A stretch of 57,251 nucleotides of DNA from Pseudomonas paraversuta. Lineage in GTDB: Bacteria > Pseudomonadota > Gammaproteobacteria > Pseudomonadales > Pseudomonadaceae. Of the stretch, positions 1 to 8,179 are shown one piece after another. A program made the translations under genes and the position numbers. Numbering within the stretch: position 1 is the first letter of the stretch; every line of letters begins with the position of its first letter. Under the pieces are notes generated by a model. The model did not search any database. It was not told the origin of the DNA and saw nothing but the letters and a program-made list of their open reading frames with translations. The stretch spans positions 1-57,251 of the forward strand of contig NZ_CAJFCL010000015.1 of NCBI RefSeq assembly GCF_904063065.1, read 5' to 3'.

Positions 1-2847
1 TAAAAGGCCGCTTAGCGGATCGTATTGATTGAACACGCTGATGCCGGGGGCTTGCAGCGACAGCAATGCACCGCCCAGTTCCGGTTGGCGCTCACTCTTC
101 ACCCGGGTACCGTCGGGCAGGATTTGGCTATGGGCGTGGATTTCGCCTTCGGCATATTCCCATTCAGAGACACTCTGCCCGACCTTTTCCCACACCAGTC
201 GGCCCAGACCGTCATATTTGCGCTCGCCCAGCAGGACTTCATTAGTGCCCAAAGAAGGATGAGTGATCGAGACCGTGGCCGGTAAATCGCCGTCATGGCC
301 TTCGGCGTAGGTGCGCTTGATGACACTGCCGTCGGGCAGGGTGGTGGACAGTAGTCGGTCCCGTACATCCCATTCTTGGCGGGTCTCCCGGCCCATGGCA
401 TCGAACTGGCTGACGCAACGGCCAAGGCCGTCATAGCTCCAGCGCAAGGTGTGTTGCAACTCCCCTTTGGCGCAAAATAATTGCTCGGTCAGCGGCTTGC
501 CATCCAGGGTATGGGTGGTCACGGTTCTGGCCCCGGGCACGCCCTTGGCATCGGTCTGCCAGCTGCTGCCGGTCAGGGCCACCGGGTCGGCCAGAGTGTG
601 CTGGGTGATACCGTCTGCGCTGGTTTCAGTCAACACATTGCCCCAGTCATCAAAGGTGCGTTCGGTGGTCAGGCTCAAGGCCGGAACGTCTTCGTTACCG
701 GGATCGTAAGTCGTTTCACGGAACACCCGGCCCAGCACGTCATATTCGGCGGTCCAGGCGGTATAGGTCTCACCGCTGTCGGTTTGTTTTTCACGGCGGA
801 TTTCCCGGGCCATACCATCGAGCCAGACAGTTTCCTTACGCCCGGAAGCGCCGATTCGGGTCTGGCAGCGCTCGCTGGCCGACAACGAATAGGCCCAGTT
901 GACCTCAGCCTCGAACGCCGAATCCGGGGCTGCGACTTCCTGAGTCACACGCCCCAGGGCATCGTGGGCAAAGGCCATGCGCAACTGCTCGTCGGTCTGC
1001 TCGGTGACCATTAGCCCCGAGTACAGATCTTGTGAGGATTGGGCAACAGTTGAGTGCCCATCGTGCCCGGTGACTGTCACATTTTCCTGCAACACGGCAC
1101 GTTGAAGAGAGCGGGCGTCTGGCGCTTGGGTCAGGGTGTAGCTGTAGGTCCGGGTGGTGCTTTTGCCCTGTACCCTTTGGGTTTCGCTGAGCATACGGCC
1201 GTGATGGGGTGAGGCCGGAGCATTGATAAAGGTCTGGCTGGAACGGCCCAATTCAGTGGGTTTATCGCCTTCAACCAGCAGCAACCGCTCTTCGCTGCTC
1301 TGGATAAAAGTCGGCAATGCAAACCCCGGGGCATCCCCACGCACCGGTAGCGCCTGATAACGGTAGCGGGTCTGCTTGACCGGGCCTTCGGTACCGGGTG
1401 GCGGACTGACCGTACGACTTTTCAGACGGGCGATGCGGCCCAGTGGGTCGGCCGGGCAGTCGTCGCTCTCACCGGTTACCGGATAGTACTCGGACTCTTC
1501 AACGGCCCCCAATGCATTGCGGTGCCACACCGGGTTACCCAGCTCGTCGTAGCGGGTTTCTTCCTCGGTAACAAGTTCTCGCAGCACCCGTTGGCCATCC
1601 AGCTGCGCCTTGCGGGTAATGACTTTATGCGGGAACTGGAAATACGGCAGTTGCCGGGCAATGGGCAGCCAGGGCTCGTCGTAATAGGTGGTCTCGGTTT
1701 CCTGCAGGGTCTGGCCCTGCAAGGTGCGTTCGCGGGTCAGCAGGTGGAAACGGTTAAAGGTGCGGCTGATGGTTTGCAGGGGGGTGCCCCGGGCATCCAT
1801 CAGGGTTTCGGTGGAGCCGTAGAGAAAATCGCCGCCCCCGGTCAGGTGATAGAGATTGTCTTCGCGGTTGCGCCATTGACGTACTGCCGGCCAGCCAAAA
1901 TAGTTGTTGCTGCCGTACAGGCCGTAGTCATAGCGAACCAGCTGCACCGGCTGGCCGTCCCCCGGGTCCTTGCGGGTCTGACTGACCACCGGCATCCGTG
2001 GGAACGGCGCCCCCGGCGGCAACGCCAGACCGTTTGCCTCGCTATAGGTCACTTCCTCGGTGCTGCCGGTGGGCTGGGTACATTTGCTCAGCAGCAACAG
2101 GCCTGAATCACTGCGGGTGTATTCAAACTGCCAGCCATTATCGGGCAGGCCGTCCACCGTCACTCGGCGCAACTGCCCGGAGACCCGGTGAAAAGACATC
2201 ACCACCTGTGAGGGGGTATCCGGTTGCAACGTCAGATGGGTCAGCACGCCCTCGTAGGTCAGTGCCAGCACCGTGCGGCCCTGGGCATCGCTGATTTTTT
2301 GCAGGTAGGCCGCGTTGCCAACCGAACGCCAGTCAAACCTCAGAGCGCTGCCATCGGCACCCACCAGGGTGCTGACCACCCACAGGCTTGGATGTCCGGG
2401 TAAGGGGATAAGGCGTTCACAGCTGCCGTCGTTATGCCGGATCCACATTTCCTGGCGCTGCACCGTGACCGTTACCACCGGCAAGCGCACATCGGGGAAA
2501 CGCATGCTCTGGCCGACAATCTCACCGCGAAAGCGCTCGCCGGAATTGAGCTGCAGTTGTTGGCTGACACCGTCCCAGGAAGTGGTGCCGAGCATCCAGC
2601 CCAGACCAAAGCCCTGGTCGGCTGTCATCAGCGGGCTATGGCTCAGATGCAACTGGCCGATGGGCCCGCGCAAATCATTGGCGGCGCCGGTGGGCAGGCT
2701 GATCGAGGCCGAGAACGCACCGGTGCGCGGATCGACCCCGGCACTGATGCTGCTCATAAAGTTGTAGGCGCCGGAATACACATCGCCGCTGTTGAGCAGG
2801 CTGGCGGCGGACTGGATGTCGGGGGTGTGCTCAGATGAGTGATGCAT
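1..2847 (-). CDS. Rhs/YD-repeat protein, partial (C-terminus outside window)
   Basis: The minus-strand frame is open from an ATG at 2847 (GGAG ribosome site just upstream) to the window edge, giving 949 residues without a stop. The N-terminus (MHHSSEHTPDIQSAASLL) is followed by a beta-rich region beginning DPRTGAFSASISLP, then YD-type repeats such as YDELGN, HDALGR, YDVLGR, FDDWGN and two YDGLGR. This is the shell-forming part of pseudomonad Rhs proteins, which encapsulate a variable C-terminal toxin delivered to competitors. The Rhs core, the self-cleavage site and any toxin or immunity gene would lie to the left of position 1 and cannot be judged. No VgrG or PAAR gene is visible on the right side. 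Codon use is like the neighbours. Being an Rhs-family protein is well supported; being a toxin is inference. Confidence 0.9.
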   Translation of the reverse strand, partial: MHHSSEHTPDIQSAASLLNSGDVYSGAYNFMSSISAGVDPRTGAFSASISLPTGAANDLRGPIGQLHLSHSPLMTADQGFGLGWMLGTTSWDGVSQQLQLNSGERFRGEIVGQSMRFPDVRLPVVTVTVQRQEMWIRHNDGSCERLIPLPGHPSLWVVSTLVGADGSALRFDWRSVGNAAYLQKISDAQGRTVLALTYEGVLTHLTLQPDTPSQVVMSFHRVSGQLRRVTVDGLPDNGWQFEYTRSDSGLLLLSKCTQPTGSTEEVTYSEANGLALPPGAPFPRMPVVSQTRKDPGDGQPVQLVRYDYGLYGSNNYFGWPAVRQWRNREDNLYHLTGGGDFLYGSTETLMDARGTPLQTISRTFNRFHLLTRERTLQGQTLQETETTYYDEPWLPIARQLPYFQFPHKVITRKAQLDGQRVLRELVTEEETRYDELGNPVWHRNALGAVEESEYYPVTGESDDCPADPLGRIARLKSRTVSPPPGTEGPVKQTRYRYQALPVRGDAPGFALPTFIQSSEERLLLVEGDKPTELGRSSQTFINAPASPHHGRMLSETQRVQGKSTTRTYSYTLTQAPDARSLQRAVLQENVTVTGHDGHSTVAQSSQDLYSGLMVTEQTDEQLRMAFAHDALGRVTQEVAAPDSAFEAEVNWAYSLSASERCQTRIGASGRKETVWLDGMAREIRREKQTDSGETYTAWTAEYDVLGRVFRETTYDPGNEDVPALSLTTERTFDDWGNVLTETSADGITQHTLADPVALTGSSWQTDAKGVPGARTVTTHTLDGKPLTEQLFCAKGELQHTLRWSYDGLGRCVSQFDAMGRETRQEWDVRDRLLSTTLPDGSVIKRTYAEGHDGDLPATVSITHPSLGTNEVLLGERKYDGLGRLVWEKVGQSVSEWEYAEGEIHAHSQILPDGTRVKSERQPELGGALLSLQAPGISVFNQYDPLSGLL

Positions 2848-3116
2848 GTTTGCTACTCCTTGGCTGGAACGAAATAGCAAAATAGGAGCGCTGGCTTGAG
2901 GCTGACAATGAGCAGCAGCTGTAGAGGATGTCATGACAAAAAGTCACCCCGGCAAGTGCGGATGAGCGCTTGTTTGACTGGCGCGATTGCCGCGCAAGTC
3001 GCCACAGTGACGGTCCGGGTTGCGGTTATTTAAGACTCGATCAACAACGTTCCGACGCTGAGGCTGTAAACTGTGGCGCTTCAAGCGTGACAGTTCCCCA
3101 ACAAAAAGAGATTTAC

Positions 3117-3497
3117 ATGGCCAACCAAGACATCACCTTCACCCCTGATCCAGACACCCAGTCGATCTCGTCCGACGTGGCCGGTTTTGCCGGCCTGCTG
3201 GTTTCCACCCAGATTCCCACCCGTGCCGATGGCAGCCTGGAACTGGGGGGTATCACCGAGCAGAGCGAATGCACGCTGCAAGCGCTCAAGGTCGCGCTGG
3301 AACGCGCAGGCAGCTCCATGGACCGGGTCTTGCATCTGACCATTTACCTCACGGACATGGCTGACCGCGCGGCATTCAACGAGGTGTACAAGCGTTTCTT
3401 TGCCAGACCATGGCCGGTTCGCGCCGCCGTGGGTGTAGCCGCATTGGCAGTCGAAGGCATGCGTGTGGAAGTGACCGCAATGGCAGCCAAGGGCTGA
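3117..3497 (+). CDS. RidA/YjgF family enamine/imine deaminase
   Basis: A 126-residue protein starting MANQDITFTPDP, the normal length of the Rid family. The middle (QALKVALERAGSSMDRVLHLTIYLTDM) and the end (RAAVGVAALAVEGMRVEVTAMA) match the family pattern, including the usual late Arg in PVRAAVGV that binds the substrate carboxylate. Rid proteins hydrolyse reactive enamines and imines such as 2-aminoacrylate released by PLP enzymes. The start at 3117 is preferred over an upstream in-frame ATG at 2970, because the extra 49 residues are not Rid-like. An Lrp-type regulator follows 34 bp downstream on the same strand, and a PLP lyase lies just beyond it, so a detoxifying role beside that lyase is plausible. 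The exact Rid subfamily was not determined. Confidence 0.88.
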   Translation: MANQDITFTPDPDTQSISSDVAGFAGLLVSTQIPTRADGSLELGGITEQSECTLQALKVALERAGSSMDRVLHLTIYLTDMADRAAFNEVYKRFFARPWPVRAAVGVAALAVEGMRVEVTAMAAKG

Positions 3498-3531
3498 GCC
3501 GTTCCATTTTTCCAGCAAGGTAAAGACCTCC

Positions 3532-3993
3532 ATGGACAAGCTTGACCGGGCCATCCTGCAAATTCTGCAAACCGATTGCACGCGGCCGGTGGCCGAAATT
3601 GCCGACCAGATTGGCTTGGGCAGCACGGCGTGCTGGCGGCGGATTCAGAAGCTGGAAGAGTCCGGAATCATCCGTGCCCGGGTCGCCTTGCTGGACGGCC
3701 ACAAACTCAATGTCGGGGTGGTGGTGTTCGTGTCGATCAAAACCACGCAACACAATGCGCACTGGCTGGCGCAGTTTCACGCCGCGGTCTCGGCAGTGGA
3801 TGAGGTGGTTGAGGTCTATCGGATGGCGGGTGACACGGATTACCTGTTGCGGGTGGCAGTGCCGGATGTCGCGGCCTATGACGGGGTTTACAAACAGTTG
3901 ATTTGCATCCCGGGTCTGGCCGACATCAGCTCGAGTTTTTCCATGGAGCAAATCAAGTATTCCACGCGGCTGCCTCTGCGCTATGCGCCATAA
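3532..3993 (+). CDS. Lrp/AsnC family transcriptional regulator
   Basis: A 153-residue protein with the standard Lrp layout. The N-terminal winged HTH begins MDKLDRAILQILQTD and includes IGLGSTACWRRIQKLEESGII, and a C-terminal RAM ligand-binding domain follows (VVEVYRMAGDTDYLLRVAV). It is probably co-transcribed with the Rid gene 34 bp upstream. It converges on the cystathionine lyase-like gene, whose stop is 54 bp away. Lrp-type proteins next to amino-acid catabolic genes usually activate them in response to the amino acid, so the neighbouring lyase and Rid gene are the likely targets. The effector is unknown. Confidence 0.92.
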   Translation: MDKLDRAILQILQTDCTRPVAEIADQIGLGSTACWRRIQKLEESGIIRARVALLDGHKLNVGVVVFVSIKTTQHNAHWLAQFHAAVSAVDEVVEVYRMAGDTDYLLRVAVPDVAAYDGVYKQLICIPGLADISSSFSMEQIKYSTRLPLRYAP

Positions 3994-4019
3994 GGTGTGT
4001 AGTCGCCACAGCGCAGACT

Positions 4020-4045
4020 TGTAGAAGCGAGCTTGCTCGCGATGG
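4020..4045. repeat. REP palindrome
   Basis: The sequence around GAAGCGAGCTTGCTCGCGATGG is a single pseudomonad REP unit with a GCGAGC/GCTCGC stem. It lies between the convergent Lrp regulator and lyase genes, the usual extragenic location. Confidence 0.8.
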
Positions 4046-4047
4046 GT

Positions 4048-5229
4048 TCAGGCCACCGCAACCCTGCATTGTTTAAACGCTATATCCAGAGCCCGATGGA
4101 AGTCTTCGACCAGGTCGTCGATGTGTTCCAGCCCGGCATGTACCCGAATCAGATAACCTTCGTCGGGCTGGCGGGTGCAGCTGCGCACAGGCTGGCCGAC
4201 CGGGACCACCAGGCTTTCGAAGCCGCCCCAGGACAGCCCGATCCCGAACAGTTGCAAATTATCGAACAGCCGCCCCAGCACGGCTGTGTCCCGGGTTTTG
4301 ACCCGTATCGAGAACAGGCCGCTGGCGCCCAGAAAATCCCGCTTCCAGAGGTCATGCCCGGGGTCATTGGCCAGGGCCGGGTGCAGCACTTGGCTGATGG
4401 CCGGGTGCTCGCTCAGGCTTTGCGCCAGTGCCACGCCGCTACGCCAGTGTTGTTGCAGGCGGATCGGCAGGGTGCGCAAGCCACGCAGTGCCAGAAACAA
4501 GTCGTCCGGGCTGGCGGTCTGCCCGAAATCATGGGCCCCGGCTTTAAGGATCTCCCAGGCCTTCTGGTTGGCCGTGGCCGTGCCCAGCAGGGCGTCCGAG
4601 TGGCCGACGATGTATTTGGTGGCCGCCTGGATGGACACATCAACCCCATGTTCAAACGGCTTGAAGTACAGGGGGGATGCCCAGGTATTGTCCAGCAGCA
4701 CAAAGGCGCCTGCCTCGTGGGCGGCAGCGCAGATTGCAGGCAGGTCGGCCACCTCGAACGTGAGCGAGCCCGGTGATTCGGTGAAGACTACCCGGGTGTT
4801 GGGGCGCATGAGGGCAGCAATACCGGCGCCAATCAGCGGTGAAAAATACTCGACTTCAACCCCCAGGCGGCTCAGTACATTGCTGGCAAACGTACGTGTG
4901 GGCCCGTAGATGTTGTCAGTCATCAGCACATGATCGCCGGCACTGACAAAAGCCAGCAGGGCGTGGGTGCAGGCTGCCAGGCCCGAAGGGAAAACCAGGC
5001 AGCCATGGCCGCCTTCAAGCTCGGCCATGGCCTGCTCGAACGAGCGGGTGGTGGGTGTGCCGAAGCGTCCATAGTTGGAGTAGGGATTGCCGTTTTTTTT
5101 GCTCGCCTCCCAGCTGGCGAAGCTGTCCGCCAGGACGGTCGAACCGCGAAAGACCGGGGTGTTGACCAGCCCGCCGAAGGCCTGCGGGGTTCTTCCGGCG
5201 TGTATGTAGCGAGTCATGGCGTCATGCAT
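4048..5229 (-). CDS. Cystathionine beta-lyase-like PLP-dependent trans-sulfuration enzyme
   Basis: A 393-residue enzyme of the Cys/Met metabolism PLP family. Schiff-base Lys205 lies in SIQAATKYIVGHSD, the cofactor-phosphate region is FPSGLAACTHALLAF, and the active-site tyrosine is in DNIYGPTR. SIQAATKYIVGHSD and the overall length resemble MetC-type beta-lyases rather than gamma-synthases. The expected reaction is cleavage of cystathionine, or a related C-S amino acid, to a thiol plus pyruvate and ammonia, with aminoacrylate as intermediate. The start at MHDAMTRYIHAG is chosen because a GGAAGG site sits about 9 bases upstream; an in-frame ATG seven codons earlier has no such site. The neighbouring Rid protein fits the aminoacrylate by-product. 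True substrate is uncertain. Confidence 0.87.
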   Translation of the reverse strand: MHDAMTRYIHAGRTPQAFGGLVNTPVFRGSTVLADSFASWEASKKNGNPYSNYGRFGTPTTRSFEQAMAELEGGHGCLVFPSGLAACTHALLAFVSAGDHVLMTDNIYGPTRTFASNVLSRLGVEVEYFSPLIGAGIAALMRPNTRVVFTESPGSLTFEVADLPAICAAAHEAGAFVLLDNTWASPLYFKPFEHGVDVSIQAATKYIVGHSDALLGTATANQKAWEILKAGAHDFGQTASPDDLFLALRGLRTLPIRLQQHWRSGVALAQSLSEHPAISQVLHPALANDPGHDLWKRDFLGASGLFSIRVKTRDTAVLGRLFDNLQLFGIGLSWGGFESLVVPVGQPVRSCTRQPDEGYLIRVHAGLEHIDDLVEDFHRALDIAFKQCRVAVA

Positions 5230-5540
5230 TACAGCGGTACCTTCCTGCAAAGTGTGAGGAAAATGGTACCGACTAATGGAGCGAAAAATATTGAATGTTT
5301 TTGCCTGTTATCAGATTTTTGGTAAAGGTTATTCTATAAATATGCCTATAAATAGAAAACAAATCTCATAATGAATTGCTGCGTAGGATTCTGGAGCGCG
5401 AGGTGCAGTATGGCCCTGCTGCCAGAGGGCGCCGAGCGTGGGGGCTCAATCAAGGGCGGGTGAAATGGCCCTCGCAGGGGGCTGTCATCAGGGCCCCTGG
5501 CTGGCTGCCACCCATGACGCCAAGGGCCGGGATTCAGCGA
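5230..5540. promoter_or_regulatory. Intergenic region: AT-rich control region of the lyase gene
   Basis: No gene is seen in these 311 bases. The part nearest the lyase (about 5275-5372) is markedly AT-rich compared with its surroundings and should hold its promoter. It contains the 9-mer CTATAAATA twice, at 5334-5342 and 5346-5354, a 12-bp period that would place both copies on nearly the same helical face. The rest (5376-5540) lies downstream of pcp; no convincing terminator was found there. Confidence 0.45.
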
Positions 5541-6182
5541 TCAGCTCACCTGACCGCCGGTTTCAAGCACATCCTGTTCGGTGTTCAGCGCGCTGATCAG
5601 GGCAATCCGCAGCCCTTGAACCACAGTCTCCAGTGCCATGGACGGCACCCCGGACTCCTGGGCCAGTTGCGGCAGCGTGGGAATATGGATAAAGCCACTG
5701 CGTACTCCCGAGCCGGCGAGGGCATGCTGCAAGCTATAGAACACCTGATTGCAGACAAAGGTGCCGGCTGTATGGGATACCGAGGCGTCAATGCCGGCAG
5801 CCTTGATTGCCCGCACCATGGCCTTGATCGGCAAGGTGCTGAAATACGCTGCAGGCCCTTGCGCCACCACCGGCGTGTCGATCGGTTGCAGGCCCTGGTT
5901 GTCGGGGATCCGCGCGTCATTGAGGTTGATTGCCACCCGTTCGACCGACAAGTCTGCACGGCCGCTTGCCAGGCCTACGGCAATCACCATCTCGGGTGCC
6001 AGTTGCGCCAGAAACTCGGTAAGCCGGGCTGGCGCCTCGGCGAAGGCGCAGGGCAACAGGCGGGCGACGATGCGCACATCATCGCTGAGCAAAACGCCGT
6101 CCAGAAGGCGCACGGCCTCCCAGGACGGGTTGATCGTATCTTGGTCGAACGGTTCAAAACCGGTCAGCAGCACAGTGCGCAT
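5541..6182 (-). CDS. pcp: Pyroglutamyl-peptidase I
   Basis: A 213-residue cysteine peptidase starting MRTVLLTGFEPFDQDTINPS. The catalytic triad of family C15 is present at the classical spacing: Glu81 (ADLSVERVAINL), Cys144 (AGTFVCNQVFY) and His166 (SGFIHIPTLP). It removes N-terminal pyroglutamate (5-oxoproline) from peptides in the cytoplasm. An in-frame upstream ATG would add 55 residues that overlap the transporter gene and are not Pcp-like. The gene starts 8 bases after the DUF979 stop, so it is the last gene of a DUF969-DUF979-pcp operon. The operon as a whole would import and release 5-oxoproline. Confidence 0.96.
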   Translation of the reverse strand: MRTVLLTGFEPFDQDTINPSWEAVRLLDGVLLSDDVRIVARLLPCAFAEAPARLTEFLAQLAPEMVIAVGLASGRADLSVERVAINLNDARIPDNQGLQPIDTPVVAQGPAAYFSTLPIKAMVRAIKAAGIDASVSHTAGTFVCNQVFYSLQHALAGSGVRSGFIHIPTLPQLAQESGVPSMALETVVQGLRIALISALNTEQDVLETGGQVS

Positions 6183-6190
6183 GGCGGGCC

Positions 6191-7141
6191 TCACATCAAC
6201 AGATAAAGCAGGACGATATTGACCACCAGCATCAGCAGCGCCGTTGGCATCTGGGCCTTGATCACGGCGTATTTGTCCGGCAGCTCCAGCAGGGCGACGG
6301 GCACGATGTTGAAGTTGGCTGCCATTGGCGTCATCAGGGTGCCGCAATAGCCGGAAAACATGCCGATCGCCGCCATCACTGCCGGGTTGGCATCGTAGAC
6401 CCCCACCAGTATTGGCACCCCGACACCGCCGGTCATCACCGGGAATGCAGCAAAGCCGTTACCCATGATCACGGTAAACAGGGCCATGCCCAGCACGTAG
6501 ACCATCACTGCTACCAGACGGTAGTCCATGTTGATGTAGGCGGTGGTGACGTGGGCGACTGCCGCGCCGACTCCGGCGTCATTGAACAGCAGGCCGAGCA
6601 TGGCCAGCATTTGCGGCAATACCATGGTCCAGCCCAGGGCTTCGGTCAGACGCCGGGACTCGCGCAAGCCCTGCAGCGGTGTGTCGCGGGTCAGAATGCA
6701 AGCCAGTACCAGTGCCACCATGCAGCCGATGCCCAGCGATACGAAGGTAGTGTTCTTCGGGTCGAGCAGCGGTACGCCGCCGATCTGGACGTTTTTGAGC
6801 AGCACCGAGCCAATCACCGTTACCAGTGGAATCGACAGCGCCGGGATAAACAGCTTGTGGCCCAGGCGGCCGGCGCTGGCCCGTGCAGCTTTGACGTGCA
6901 ACTCGGCATGGGCGCCGCGACCGACGCCACCGATGCCGGCAATAACGGCCATCACCAGCACGCCAACCCCGACCACGAACGGCGAAAGCCGGTCACCAAT
7001 CAGAAATACCATCGCGAACAGTGCCCAGAACAGGCTGCTGGTCCAGCGCTTGGGGTGGGTGCGGTCAGTTGCGATCATGCCCGCGGTGATCAGCAACAGC
7101 GCGCCGGCCAGCCAGTAGAAATACTCGATAGAGATAATCAT
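6191..7141 (-). CDS. DUF979 family subunit, putative 5-oxoproline transporter
   Basis: A 316-residue, highly hydrophobic protein with about eight to nine predicted membrane segments and conserved-looking glycine-rich stretches (VMGNGFAAFPVMTGGVGVPI, MFSGYCGTLMTPMAANFN). It matches the DUF979 family, which nearly always occurs beside DUF969 and pyroglutamyl peptidase genes. The pair is regarded as a 5-oxoproline uptake system. The ATG overlaps the DUF969 stop (ATGA arrangement), so translation is likely coupled. Transport of 5-oxoproline is drawn from family context; nothing in the sequence identifies the ligand. Confidence 0.87.
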   Translation of the reverse strand: MIISIEYFYWLAGALLLITAGMIATDRTHPKRWTSSLFWALFAMVFLIGDRLSPFVVGVGVLVMAVIAGIGGVGRGAHAELHVKAARASAGRLGHKLFIPALSIPLVTVIGSVLLKNVQIGGVPLLDPKNTTFVSLGIGCMVALVLACILTRDTPLQGLRESRRLTEALGWTMVLPQMLAMLGLLFNDAGVGAAVAHVTTAYINMDYRLVAVMVYVLGMALFTVIMGNGFAAFPVMTGGVGVPILVGVYDANPAVMAAIGMFSGYCGTLMTPMAANFNIVPVALLELPDKYAVIKAQMPTALLMLVVNIVLLYLLM

Positions 7142-7869
7142 CGTGCCAGCTCCTTCGCCGCGTCAGCATCGTCTTGAGCGACTTCGGCCATGCTGCGCGA
7201 CAGCATCAGATCGAAGCGATACAGGCGTAATGCATGGATGATAAAGGCGCAGATGGCGGTGGGGATGCCCCAGAAGGCAATGTGCAGCGGCTCGACATCC
7301 AGCCCCGAGCCCAGCAGGAAGGTATGCATCAGGGCGATGGCACCAAAGGCGACAAAAATATCTTCGCCAAAGAACAGGCCGATGTTATCGGTGGCGGCGC
7401 ACATGGCCAGCACCTTGTGTCGCACCTTGTCCGGCAGCTTGCCGTATTTGTTCTCGGCCGCACCCTCGGCCATGGGGGCCAGCAACGGGCGCACCATTTG
7501 CGGATGACCGCCCAGGCTGGTCAGGCCCACCGCGGCGGTGGCTTCACGCAGGAACAGGTACATGATCAGCAGCCGGCCGACGGTTGCCCGCTGAAAGCTG
7601 GCGATCCAGTTTTGTGCATGCAGGCGCAAACCGTGGCGCTCCAGCAGGCCGATCACCGCCAGGGGTAATAACAGAATGAGTTGCAGGGCGCGGGTCTGGA
7701 GAAAGCCTTCGCCCATCAGGGTAATGATTTTTTCCAGGGGGAAGTGGGCTGCAAGGCCGGTGACGATAGCCGCCGCGCTCACCACCAGCAGTGGATTGAA
7801 GCGCAGTATAAAGCCCGCAATGATGACGAACACGCCAATCAGGGGCCACAGGTTTACGACGGTTTGCAT
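7138..7869 (-). CDS. DUF969 family subunit, putative 5-oxoproline transporter
   Basis: A 243-residue membrane protein beginning MQTVVNLWPLIGVFVIIAGFILRFNPLLVV, with about six hydrophobic segments. It belongs to DUF969, the invariable partner of DUF979. The start at 7869 is preceded by an AAGGGA site; the longer reading frame up to 7944 adds 25 non-hydrophobic residues without support. It is the first gene of the operon with DUF979 and pcp and is transcribed away from a LysR regulator at 8180. The two membrane proteins are inferred to form one transporter. Confidence 0.87.
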   Translation of the reverse strand: MQTVVNLWPLIGVFVIIAGFILRFNPLLVVSAAAIVTGLAAHFPLEKIITLMGEGFLQTRALQLILLLPLAVIGLLERHGLRLHAQNWIASFQRATVGRLLIMYLFLREATAAVGLTSLGGHPQMVRPLLAPMAEGAAENKYGKLPDKVRHKVLAMCAATDNIGLFFGEDIFVAFGAIALMHTFLLGSGLDVEPLHIAFWGIPTAICAFIIHALRLYRFDLMLSRSMAEVAQDDADAAKELAR

Positions 7870-8179
7870 GAGGGGGAAATCCCTTAGCTGAATGCCGCAA
7901 CACCAGGGCAGGCTGGTGCGGGCAAGGCGAAAGCGGTCAGGCACACTTTCGCAAAATCGGTACGCTGCCGGACTCAGCGTGTTTTTTTATTTTTGACGCC
8001 CGATGAGGGAGCATCATTGGCCGATATGGTTGGTGGCTTTGAGCTACGCGTCCAGTCAAAAAAAGTTGTCACCCCCGAACAAAAAAGTTTTGCCAATCAC
8101 CGACTTAAGCCGACTGGATTGAGTTCACGGCAAAGGTTTAGAGTGACGCACTTGTTCCGGTCCGGAGAAAACCCCCTTA
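7870..8179. promoter_or_regulatory. Divergent control region between the DUF969 operon and lysR
   Basis: This 310-base gap contains no gene. It must hold the promoters of both divergent transcription units and the LysR binding site. The one clear structure is a hairpin, ACGCTG (7962-7967) with CAGCGT (7975-7980), followed on the plus strand by a T-rich tract at 7982-7994. That is a terminator-like arrangement pointing toward the lysR gene. Confidence 0.5.
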
